Part shown: positions 21,103-30,979 of the stretch, in pieces
How the letters are laid out: every line of letters starts with the position of its first letter
Numbering within the stretch: position 1 is the stretch's first letter
Origin: Bedellia somnulentella
Lineage: Eukaryota; Arthropoda; Insecta; Lepidoptera; Bedelliidae
Length of the DNA stretch: 64,000 bases
Reading direction: 5' to 3'
Assembly (NCBI GenBank): GCA_963576735.1
Contig: OY755197.1
Location: forward strand, 10,242,501-10,306,500
Notes under the pieces: generated by a model
Told to the model about the DNA's origin: nothing
Seen by the model: the letters and a program-made list of their open reading frames with translations, nothing else
The model's database searches: none
Position numbers and translations under genes: made by a program

Positions 21103-21280
21103 TGGACGTTAAAAAAAGATGTGTGTTGACGAGTTTCTTACGGGTTCTTCTCTCAACAAAACACCTTCCGAATCCGAAGTAAACTTAGTATTAAGTTAAA
21201 ATTTGACGTTCAAAAAACAAAGATTTATCTTTTTATTTTGAAATAAATGATTAATTTATTTTATTTTTTATTTTATTTTT

Positions 21281-21580
21281 ATCACGAAGAGGGCCGATGG
21301 TTCGAGGCGGTCGAGGGAGCGTGCGAACCCATAGCGCCCATGAACCCCGTCAACATATCCGAGGAGGATGTGGTGGCTGCGATCCGTAAGGCTCCGAACT
21401 GGAAAAGTCCGGGGCCGGACGGATTGCACCATTACTGGTTGAAGGGGTTCACGCGCTGTCACGCTACTCTCGCCCGTCAGTTCCAAAGCGCCCTCGAGAG
21501 TGGGACGCTCCCGAACTTCTTAACTACTGGGGTCACTCATTTAGCTCCAAAGAGCGATGCTACCGCGGATCCATCACAAT
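21281..21580 (+). pseudogene. Element E, continuation to the CACAAT break
   Basis: Resumes the R4/Dong-like ORF exactly where 15935 left off (ATCACGAAGAGGG) and follows copy A to CCATCACAAT at 21580, then stops. Copy D at 26184 begins CACAATACCG, the next part of the same ORF. Confidence 0.8.
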
Positions 21581-21972
21581 TAAATTAATTAAATTAAATT
21601 AAATTATTTATTTGCAAAAAAATATATACATGATATTTGAGCAATGGCTCCGCACTAGGCCTAGCCTGTACTGCGGACGCCTACAGTGTTTTACAAATGC
21701 TTTGTTCTTGGTTTTACAAAAATAAATAAGTTCATTTTTGTTATTTTTTCTTATATACAATCCTGTGACATTATTTGAAGAAATAAAAAATTAATTGAAA
21801 ATTATAAAAATGAAATAATATATCTAAAACTTATAACTAACATTAGAATATAATTTATATATAAACGAGTTTGTACCAGAACAATTTATTACTAGACAAT
21901 TAAATTCAATCACAATTTACAAATTATCATAGATCAATAAATTAACAATATAATAATAATAATAATTAATAA
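21581..21972 (-). mobile_element. Element X, left arm, complete at its 3' end
   Basis: On the minus strand it ends GCAAATAAATAATTTAATT followed by TTTAA repeats, next to the target repeat CACAAT (21575-21580). The first 66 bases are not present in the left block only because the window starts inside X there. Confidence 0.6.
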
Positions 21973-24900
21973 GGCGTAGGGATGTGACGACCCCACCGCC
22001 CATTGTTGGAATGGCAGGATGATATGTCTGCCATTCCGGCTTTGCAAATAGTCTGCGCTTGAGTTTGTAGGTGTTGACCGTGTCTACAAACTGGTCCCAG
22101 CGCTGAATAGGGTGACAACGGTCTCCCCGGGGCAAGTGAGTGAAACCCCGGGTGAATCTTCGCTCATCATAATGAGTACAAGTTATAATGATGAGCGTAT
22201 AGGGCCGCTTCCCTTGGGTGATCGAAGGGGCACGTCTGGAGCTGGGGCTGGACGTGGCAGCATGCGGTCCCCCAGCCGCCGCAGGCCGGCCCGACCACCT
22301 GGCCGGTCTGCGCGACCACCTCAGCCACCAGATGGCTTGGCATCGGTTGGGACTGGGGCAACTCAGTCCCAGCAGTCGGTGCCCGCCGCTGGTGGAGCTA
22401 GGCGCCGCATGGCATGGACGGTCGATATGAATAGGAATGCCATGCGGGCCTATCTTAGGGCCTCGGGTTCGAGAACTGGACGGACGGGTTATCGGGCAGC
22501 AATGTACCGCGAATTTCTGCGGCTGGAGCCCAATTTGACCGTCACAGAACAAAACCTGGCGGATCGAGTTCGGTACATACAGCGCTCAGAACTTTTTAGC
22601 ACTACCGAACTCGAACAATTGCGACGCGAGGCTGTTCCCCCGCTAGACGAAGAGCCACCTTTGCAGGTTCTCCCTCCAGTCCCTGAACGGGAAGTACGGA
22701 GGGAGCCAATTGTTAACCTGCCGGATGTGGGTGGTGCGGAAAGCGATTGGGGAACAGTCTCCCTGGATTTGGATTTGGTGAGGAGCGCACTCGAAGAGAC
22801 GATCCTGGAATATCGCCAAGTGCCTCTCGAAAGGAGGCCAAGGCTGCCCCGAGTTCCTCTCAGCATCAAGGTTCGGGATGTCGTTGAGGCCGTCAATAAC
22901 ATGCTGCCCTCATTTTTAGAGAGCAGCATGGACCTTTGGGATACGGGTTCAATTCTCTTTGGCGCCGCAATGACAGTTTGTCAATTAGTCGGCGTCAGGA
23001 TGCCACCAACAAGAGTTGGTGGCTCCCGTCAGGCTGGCAGTACTAGTCCCAGGATTAGAACTAGACCAGCCTGGATGAGGCGGATTGAAAGCCGTATCAC
23101 AAGGGCCAGGGTCCTCATCGGCAAACTGACCAGCTTCAGATCAGGCAACAATAGGCCGAGGGAGGTGCGCTTCGTCAGGAGCACATTCCCTGGTGAGAAT
23201 GTCTTCGACAACTCACCGGAGTTTGCCTGTAGACTGGTGGAGCGCATCGATGATCTGAAGCAGAAGATCGCTGCTTGGGGTAAGCGAATTAGGCGATATT
23301 CTGAAAGGGTAAAGAGGTACCAACAGAATCGTCTCTTCATGAGTGACCAGAAGAAGTTCTACAGAACTTTGGGACGTCCCGACGTGGTTACGACAGGTCA
23401 GCGACCGGAAAAAGCAGATGTAGTTGCCTTTTGGCGTGGGCTTTGGTCGCTGCCTGTTGATCACGAAGAGGGCCAATGGTTCGAGGCGGTCGAGGGAGCG
23501 TGCGAGCCCATAGCGCCCATGAACCCCGTCAACATATCCGAGGAGGATGTGGTGGCTGCGATCCGTAAGGCTCCGAACTGGAAAAGTCCGGGGCCGGACG
23601 GATTGCACCATTACTGGTTGAAGGGGTTCACGCGCTGTCACGCTACTCTCGCCCGTCAGTTCCAAAGTGCCCTCGAGAGTGGGACGCTCCCGAACTTCTT
23701 AACTACTGGGGTCACTCATTTAGCTCCAAAGAGCGATGCTACCGCGGATCCATCACAATACCGCCCCATTACTTGTCTTTGTACAATTTACAAGACCTTG
23801 ACATCCGTTCTGAGCTCCAAGATTACTCAACACATTGTTGATAACAATGTGATATCTGGAGCTCAGAACGGATGTAGGGGCGGTAGTCGCGGTAGCAAGG
23901 AGCTGCTCCTCATCGACGCAGTCGTAGGCCAACTGGTCAAACGCAACCGTCGGAACTTCTCCGCTGGCTGGATAGACTACAGGAAGGCGTTCGATTCGGT
24001 ACCTCATACATGGCTCATGAGGGTCCTTGAGCTGTACAAAATTGATAGTACAGTTCGACACTTCCTCGGGCAGTGTATGGGGTGCTGGAGAACGATCCTG
24101 AGTTTAGACGGTCAGCGGATGACGGACGCGGTTGACCAAATTGATATAAGGCGAGGGATTTTCCAGGGCGATTGCCTGAGTCCAGTTTGGTTTTGCTTGG
24201 CCCTGAATCCTCTAAGCACACTCTTGGAGAATTCGGGGACAGGCTTTCAGTTTCGGAGAGGCGGACCACGCTTGCCTCATCTCCTTTACATGGATGACCT
24301 GAAGCTTTACGCCCCCACGGCTGACAGATTGGCGGAGCTACTGACGATCACTAACGATTTCAGTGGTTCCGTCAAGATGGAGCTCGGGGTCGATAAGTGT
24401 GCGGTCATCCATGTTGAGAGGGGGCATGTCGTGCACTCTGATGGTGTCGATGTCGGCACCAATCATTTGAGGGCACTCTCCGAGGCTGAAACATACCGGC
24501 ATCTGGGCATGTCACAAACCATCGGTGTGAAGGTGGCAGACGTGAAACAGGGTGTTTGCGAGGAGTTTTATGAACGCCTGAAAAGTGTGCTTAATAGCTA
24601 CTTGTCAGGCGTTAATAAGATCCGAGCCATTAACTCCTGGGTCATGCCTGTACTGATGTACACATTTGGCGTGCTCAGATGGACTCAGACCGAACTCGAC
24701 GCTCTGGACAGACGAGTCCGCACGATGATGACCTCTCATCGAATGCATCATCCGAGGTCGTCGGTTATGAGATTGTATATCCCGCGGAAGTGTGGTGGTC
24801 GAGGCCTCTTGAGTGCCAAAACCATGCACAACCGCGAGGTATGCAACCTCAGAAACTATTTTTTGACGATGACGGATGATAGTATTCGGGGAGAGGTAGT

Positions 24901-25879
24901 CACTAGTGATAAAGGACTGACTCCCTTATCGTTGGCCTCACAGGATTGGCGAACCCCGGAGGTAGTTAGCACCTCTGATCGGGAGTCCGTGTGGAAAGAG
25001 AAGGAGCTGCACGGGAGGTTTTACAAGGTACTTCACGAACCTTTCGTGGACCGTAAAGCCTCCCTGCATTGGCTGCGTTTCGGGGACCTCTTTGGGGAAA
25101 CCGAAGGTTTTGTCTGTGCAATACAAGACCAGGTTATCAAGACGCGGAACTATCGGAAATACATCCTAAAGGACGGTACCACAGACATCTGTCGAGCATG
25201 TGGCCGTCCCGGAGAGTCACTTAGGCATGTTATTTCCGGTTGTTCGGCTCTTGCTAACACTGAGTACTTGCACAGACACAACCAAGCAGCCAAAATCCTG
25301 CATCAGGAGCTCGCTCTGAAATACGGACTCTTGCAACAGAGGCTGCCGTATTACAAGTATCTGCCGGAGCCAATCCTAGAAAACGACCGTGCCAAAATCT
25401 ATTGGGACCGATCCGTTATCACGGACAGGACTATTCTAGCGAATAAGCCTGATATCGTGGTATGGGATCGGTCGCAGTCGAGGGTATTTCTAGTCGATGT
25501 CACTATCCCTCATGACGAGGGTCTCGTGAAAGCCGAAACCGAGAAGCGTCGGAAGTATCTCGATCTGGCCCACGAGATCACCGACATGTGGGGTGTGACT
25601 TCGACAGAAATAATCCCAATTGTTTTGTCCGTGAACGGGTTAATTCCAACCAGCCTCGCGACCAACTTGAGGCGGTTGGATTTCTGTGGCGTGTCGGTTC
25701 CAGCACAGATGCAGAAAGCGGTGCTGATCGATACGGCTCGGATCGTCCGTCGGTTCTTGAACCTGACTCCCTGACCCCGACCGACTGTGCTCTTGTCGGG
25801 GAGTACCGCCTCTCCCATTTAAAATTCTAATTTTCTGTTTCGACCTTGGGAGAGGCGAGAAGCTAAAAGTGATCCCGAA
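21973..25879 (+). mobile_element. Full-length R4/Dong-like element, copy C
   Basis: Twin of copy A, inserted at the same point in X. It differs from A at very few bases, three of them clustered at 24965-25012. It retains the Trp codon that is Cys in A. Confidence 0.85.
22172..25774 (+). CDS. R4/Dong-type ORF (copy C)
   Basis: About 1,200 residues from the first in-frame ATG. The domain order is as in copy A: Arg/Pro-rich N terminus, RT with YMDD, CCHC-type knuckle, KPDIVVWD/LVDVTIP nuclease. No stop or frameshift was seen. It differs from A in Trp for Cys near base 23434, His for Tyr in YRHLG (base 24500) and Val for Leu at PEVVSTS. It is the best candidate for an active copy in the window, although the YRHLG change is seen in no other copy here. 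Confidence 0.8.
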   Translation: MSTSYNDERIGPLPLGDRRGTSGAGAGRGSMRSPSRRRPARPPGRSARPPQPPDGLASVGTGATQSQQSVPAAGGARRRMAWTVDMNRNAMRAYLRASGSRTGRTGYRAAMYREFLRLEPNLTVTEQNLADRVRYIQRSELFSTTELEQLRREAVPPLDEEPPLQVLPPVPEREVRREPIVNLPDVGGAESDWGTVSLDLDLVRSALEETILEYRQVPLERRPRLPRVPLSIKVRDVVEAVNNMLPSFLESSMDLWDTGSILFGAAMTVCQLVGVRMPPTRVGGSRQAGSTSPRIRTRPAWMRRIESRITRARVLIGKLTSFRSGNNRPREVRFVRSTFPGENVFDNSPEFACRLVERIDDLKQKIAAWGKRIRRYSERVKRYQQNRLFMSDQKKFYRTLGRPDVVTTGQRPEKADVVAFWRGLWSLPVDHEEGQWFEAVEGACEPIAPMNPVNISEEDVVAAIRKAPNWKSPGPDGLHHYWLKGFTRCHATLARQFQSALESGTLPNFLTTGVTHLAPKSDATADPSQYRPITCLCTIYKTLTSVLSSKITQHIVDNNVISGAQNGCRGGSRGSKELLLIDAVVGQLVKRNRRNFSAGWIDYRKAFDSVPHTWLMRVLELYKIDSTVRHFLGQCMGCWRTILSLDGQRMTDAVDQIDIRRGIFQGDCLSPVWFCLALNPLSTLLENSGTGFQFRRGGPRLPHLLYMDDLKLYAPTADRLAELLTITNDFSGSVKMELGVDKCAVIHVERGHVVHSDGVDVGTNHLRALSEAETYRHLGMSQTIGVKVADVKQGVCEEFYERLKSVLNSYLSGVNKIRAINSWVMPVLMYTFGVLRWTQTELDALDRRVRTMMTSHRMHHPRSSVMRLYIPRKCGGRGLLSAKTMHNREVCNLRNYFLTMTDDSIRGEVVTSDKGLTPLSLASQDWRTPEVVSTSDRESVWKEKELHGRFYKVLHEPFVDRKASLHWLRFGDLFGETEGFVCAIQDQVIKTRNYRKYILKDGTTDICRACGRPGESLRHVISGCSALANTEYLHRHNQAAKILHQELALKYGLLQQRLPYYKYLPEPILENDRAKIYWDRSVITDRTILANKPDIVVWDRSQSRVFLVDVTIPHDEGLVKAETEKRRKYLDLAHEITDMWGVTSTEIIPIVLSVNGLIPTSLATNLRRLDFCGVSVPAQMQKAVLIDTARIVRRFLNLTP

Positions 25880-26183
25880 ATAATAATTAATAATTATAAA
25901 TATTGTTACAAAATGACAAAAAAATAGAAAAATGCGGTGAAAACACAATTATACTAAGAAGCAGGTTCTTAACTTTTTCTAAATAATTACTTACAGGCAA
26001 TGTGATAATTTGATGAGAACAAAACGAGAACTTCAAATAACGAAGTTGCATTCATTTAAAACTTTACTTCTCGGTCCTCATAAACTGTTCGGTGGCCTGA
26101 TAAGTTTGAGAGAGTAGCCATTCCGATATTATTCGTTTTGAGGCTTTGCATGAGAGTTCTTTGATAATACATATGTAATGGGG
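25880..26183 (-). mobile_element. Element X, right arm
   Basis: Identical to 4234-4537. It ends GGGG directly before CACAAT (26184-26189), the second copy of the presumed 6-bp target duplication. Confidence 0.55.
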
Positions 26184-28310
26184 CACAATACCGCCCCATT
26201 ACTTGTCTTTGTACAATTTACAAGACCTTGACATCCGTTCTGAGCTCCAAGATTACTCAACACATTGTTGATAACAATGTGATATCTGGAGCTCAGAACG
26301 GATGTAGGGGCGGTAGTCGCGGTAGCAAGGAGCTACTCCTCATCGATGCGGTCGTAGGCCAACTGGTCAAACGCAACCGTCGGAACTTCTCCGCGGGCTG
26401 GATAGACTACAGGAAGGCGTTCGATTCGGTACCTCATTCATGGCTCATGAGGGTCCTCGAGCTGTACAAAATTGAAAGTACAGTTCGACACTTCCTCGGG
26501 CAGTGTATGGGGTGCTGGAGAACGATCCTGAGTTTAGACGGTCAGCGGATGACGGACGCGGATGACCAAATTGATATAAGGCGAGGGATTTTCCAGGGCG
26601 ATTGCCTGAGTCCAGTTTGGTTTTGCTTGGCCCTGAATCCTCTAAGTACACTCTTGGAGAATTCGGGGACAGGCTTTCAGTTTCGGAGAGGCGGATCACG
26701 CTTGCCTCATCTCCTTTACATGGATGACCTGAAGCTTTACGCCCCCACGGCTGACAGATTGGCGGAGCTACTGACGATCACTAATGATTTCAGTGGTTCC
26801 GTCAAGATGGAGCTCGGGGTCGATAAGTGTGCGGTCATTCATGTCGAGAAGGGGCATGTCGTGCACTCTGATGGTGTCAATGTCGGCACCAATCATTTGA
26901 GGGCACTCTCCGAGGCTGAAACATACCGGTATCTGGGCATGTCACAAACCATCGGTGTGAAGGTGGCAGACGTGAAACAGGGTGTTTGCGAGGAGTTTTA
27001 TGAACGCCTGAAAAGTGTGCTTAATAGCTACTTGTCGGGCGTTAATAAGATCCGAGCCATTAACTCCTGGGTCATGCCTGTACTGATGTACACGTTTGGC
27101 GTGCTCAGATGGACTCAGTCCGAACTAGACGCTCTGGACAGACGAGTCCGCACGACGATGACCTCTCATCGAATGCATCATCCGAGATCGTCGGTTATGA
27201 GATTGTATATCCCGCGGAAGTGTGGTGGTCGAGGCCTTTTGAGTGCCAAAACCATGCACAACCGCGAGGTATGCAACCTCAGAAACTATTTTTTGACGAT
27301 GACGGATGATAGTATTCGGGGAGAGGTGGTCGCTAGTGATAAAGGACTGACTCCCTTATCGTTGGCCTCACAGGATTGGCGAACCCCGGAGGTAGTTAGC
27401 ACCTCTGATCGGGAGTCCGTGTGGAAAGAGAAGGAGCTGCACGGGAGGTTTTACAAGGTACTTCACGAACCTTTCGTGGACCGTAAAGCCTCCCTGCATT
27501 GGCTGCGTTTCGGGGACCTTTTTGGGGAAACCGAAGGTTTTGCCTGTGCAATACAAGACCAGGTTATCAAGACGCGGAACTATCGGAAATACATCCTAAA
27601 GGACGGTACCACAGACATCTGTCGAGCATGTGGCCGTCCCGGAGAGTCACTTAGGCATGTTATTTCCGGTTGTTCGGCTCTTGCTAACACTGAGTACTTG
27701 CACAGACACAACCAAGCAGCCAAAATCCTGCATCAGGAGCTCGCTCTGAAATACGGACTCTTGCAACAGAGGCTGCCGTATTACAAGTATCTGCCGGAGC
27801 CAATCCTACAAAACGACCGTGCCAAAATCTATTGGGACCGATCCGTTATCACGGACAGGACTATTCTAGCGAATAAGCCTGATATCGTGGTATGGGATCG
27901 GTCGCAGTCGAGGGTATTTCTAGTGGATGTCACTATCCCTCATGACAAGGGTCTCGTGAAAGCCGAAACCGAGAAGCGTCGGAAATATCTCGATCTGGCT
28001 CACGAGATCACCGACATGTGGGGTGTGACTTCGACAGAAATAATCCCAATTGTTTTGTCCGCGAACGGGTTAATTCCAACCAGCCTCGCGACCAACTTGA
28101 GGCGGTTGGATTTCTGTGGCGTGTCGGTTCCAGCACAAATGCAGAAAGCGGTGCTGCTCGATACGGCTCGGATCGTCCGTCGGTTCTTGAACCTGACTCC
28201 CTGACCCCGACCGACTGTGCTCTTGTCGGGGAATACCGCCTCTCCCATTTAAAATTCTAATTTTCTGTTTCGGCCATGGGAGAGGCGAGGAACTAAAAGT
28301 CATGCCCAAA
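26184..28310 (+). pseudogene. 3' half of the R4/Dong-like element E (copy D)
   Basis: Twin of copy B. The frame is open from the break to TGA at 28204, with YMDD, knuckle and nuclease motifs intact. It is followed by CAAAATAATAATCAAG, matching the TAA/CAA-type repeats in front of E at 14745-14776, which supports E and D being the two ends of one insertion. Confidence 0.8.
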
Positions 28311-28321
28311 ATAATAATCAA

Positions 28322-28816
28322 GTATGCAAAGTTTTTTTTTGGTATTTATTGAATATTTTTATTCGATAGCAAACAAGAAAATAAAAGACTAATTTGAATA
28401 TTTTACATCTAAAATGAGTAATTGCAAAGTTATGATTTTTTAAACATTGTTCCACGTTTGTACTTAATGACGTCATCGATCGAAAATATCACGTAGCGAC
28501 ACGCAAATAAAGCGAAATGTTAATAAAAATGTTGCTGAATGCAAAACATTTCACGAATTTGTGATCTCAAATGAAATTATTACGATATTATACTAAACAA
28601 ACTTTTCATTTTCGATATTTTATTTATAAACTGCAAAAACGATTGTCTTTGAAATAACGCTGACGGTCAAATACTTTTACAGTATTTTGTTAAAATAACG
28701 GTCATCTTGGCTTTGTTTGATTTCATTTCAAGAAAATATGTTTTAAAAACATAATATCTCGAAATGGAATGATATCTCATAATATCTCACTTTTGTAAAA
28801 TTTTGCATACCGAATT
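28322..28816. mobile_element. NADT-1, duplicate copy
   Basis: Same as 6676-7170, within the near-identical block. Confidence 0.6.
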
Positions 28817-28957
28817 TTCGCACTGGACTACGTTTGGTTTCCGTTCTATTCACTTAACTCCTCTATGTCTTAAATACAATAACAAATCAGATTTCTCATT
28901 CATCTTTAAGTTATTGTTAATAAACAAACCAATAGTTTAATAAGTAACAAACTGGCT

Positions 28958-29007
28958 GCTGTGTAGTGTCGGCTTAGAATAGCACTACCCCATTTCTCTC
29001 GGTGGGT
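28958..29007 (+). mobile_element. SINE-A, 5' end only (duplicate)
   Basis: Same truncated head as at 7312-7361. Confidence 0.7.
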
Positions 29008-29328
29008 CGGTATTTATGGTGATTTATGGGGAGGCCTATGTTAAGCAGTGTACACCTATGGATGAGATGGTAGCGATAATTAAATATTTAGGCAGCTTTT
29101 AAAGAATATTAATACATATATACATACTTATACTCACGACACTATTTATTTTATTATTTATTTATTTTGGACAAACAACAGACACAGACTAAATACATTA
29201 TTTCTAATTAAATTACATGGTGAAATCAGTCTGTATCCAGAACTGTTCATCACAGAATATTTACATTTCTATTATTATTCTATTATATTATCATAATAAA
29301 CATATTTTAAAAAACATATACATACATA

Positions 29329-29577
29329 CTGTGTAGTGTCGGCTTAGAATAACACTACCCCATTTCTCTCTGTGGGTGTACGTAAGAGGCTACTAACGGT
29401 ATTGGGGCTTTTAAGGGATTTTTGGGCGATGCGGTTGGAGACCCATCACCTTCAACCTTTATTTCACCATCTTTTCCCCACTCAACTTTCCAAAAGTGGC
29501 TGAGTAATTTCTAATTCCTTAGCTCTGGCTACCCCTTCTAGGGATTTATAGCCGTGAATATATGTATGTATGTATGT
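29329..29577 (+). mobile_element. SINE-A, full length (duplicate)
   Basis: Same as 7683-7931. Confidence 0.85.
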
Positions 29578-30222
29578 AAACTGGCTGGTTTATAATCTGC
29601 ATTCTATACTTCTATAGTATAAAATTAAGTTTCGCTTTTTATAAAATGTTAAATGTAAAAACGCCTTAGGTGCCTTAGGTTTTATCAGGTTGGTGTCAGT
29701 AATTTAATTGTATTACGAAGATAACCCATGATAGATATTATTTGCTTCATAAATCAGCCAATGATGTCCATTTTAACACATAGTAAAACTTACTTGCTTT
29801 TTAAAAGGGGTCACCCATCCTTTACATTCTTCATCCGCATCTTTCACCATGATTATAGACTCAAAACTTATTCAAATAAACTGACCGCATTTCACACTAT
29901 GCTAACTACTGATACGATATGCATCAAATGATAACATATTGTAAATATTGTACTTTTTATCTGATATTTAAAAATTATATTGATATGTTACGTGAAGCGA
30001 TATTCTCAGAGATAGCGAGTGGACTAGGTTGCGTGGCGGAGGGTGAGAAAGAACAGTACGTGCACTTTTATTTACTTTACTTGTCTTTTGCTTATCGTGA
30101 CGTGCACGACAAGAAATATTTAATAATAATATAATAAATATATAATTAATGCGTGTATTATTGTAAAAACTGTTGGTATGCCATAAATAAATAAATAAAT
30201 AAATACATTCAATATTTTCATA
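29578..30222. other. End of the near-identical block, then unique AT-rich DNA
   Basis: Identity to the left block stops at about 29969 (CTGATATTTAAAAATT on both sides, then divergence). 30190-30205 is an AAAT run. No gene recognised; the short frames at 29728 and 29919 show no domain. Confidence 0.45.
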
Positions 30223-30330
30223 AGCTGTATAATGTCGGCTTAAAATAGCACCCCATTACTGCCCATGGATTTTTATAAGAGACGACTAATCGACACTATC
30301 TTTGGGCGATGCTGATGGAGACCGATATAT
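30223..30330 (+). mobile_element. Diverged SINE-A fragment
   Basis: GCTGTATAATGTCGGCTTAA, GCACCCCATTACTG and TTTGGGCGATGCTGATGGAG match the SINE-A head and middle with many changes. Confidence 0.55.
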
Positions 30331-30837
30331 ATAATTACAACTATGTTTCTACCAAACTAAGTGTATCACAAATTGTGAGTGAAATTAGCGATCCATCCGG
30401 CTTTGCACAGGTAGTTAGCGATTAAATTGTATTTAATTTTGTACTTAGTTTATAAGCTATAGCCTTTCTCGACAAATTTGCTGTCTCACACTGAAATATT
30501 TTTTTTAATCGGAATACTAGTTTCTTAGATTATCACGTTATAGCAAAGAGTTCAGTTTCATAATATCAATATGGATTAGTTTCCCTACTGTGCCTATATT
30601 TAGCCTACTGAACTTGAAAGACAGCCAACAATAGCCACAACACGCTAACCATTAATGAAAATAATATTGCTTTGCGAAATTCAACTTTAACTTTAAGTCA
30701 TAAAGAATATTATAGCTGGACAACCTCTAATTATGTTTATTAGTATACTCGGAAAGTTTACTATACTTTGCTCGAGTTATGTCATTTCAACCCAATTCAT
30801 ACAAAGGAGCGTTTATACCAAGAAACGTTACACGGAC
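30331..30837. other. AT-rich unique sequence
   Basis: No gene or repeat recognised. Confidence 0.4.
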
Positions 30838-30979
30838 GACGTCCGTGGCCGAGTGGTTAGGTGACTAGCTTCTGGGTCCGGAGATCGCGGGTTCAATCCC
30901 CGCTGAGGGCAACATTTATGTGATGAGCATAAATGGTGTTTCTTAGTCTTGGATGTTATTTATATGTATATTATATAAT
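30838..30979 (+). mobile_element. SINE-C, 5' part with tRNA-like head
   Basis: A box TGGCCGAGTGG at 30846-30856 and B box GGTTCAATCCC at 30890-30900, with the spacing of a tRNA-derived pol III promoter. A non-tRNA body follows (GATGAGCATAAATGG). It is cut at 30979 by the RTE element and continues at 34225. The body shows it is a SINE, not a tRNA gene. Confidence 0.8.

Larger units (their letters stand above)
15936..21280 (+). mobile_element. CR1-superfamily (Daphne/Crack-like) non-LTR retrotransposon, about 5.35 kb
   Basis: Two ORFs in order with an 842-bp 5' region and a short 3' UTR ending GAAATAAATGATTAATTTAT followed by a TTTTA-rich tail. Element E resumes at 21281-21284 with ATC repeated on both sides (15933-15935 and 21281-21283). 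Both frames are open, so this insertion looks young and possibly complete. The clade assignment rests on ORF architecture and RT motifs only. Confidence 0.75.

Noticed and set aside
30846..30905. tRNA gene on the plus strand
   Set aside because: A and B boxes are good, but no paired acceptor stem was found and the same head-plus-body recurs at 51246, so it is a tRNA-derived SINE.
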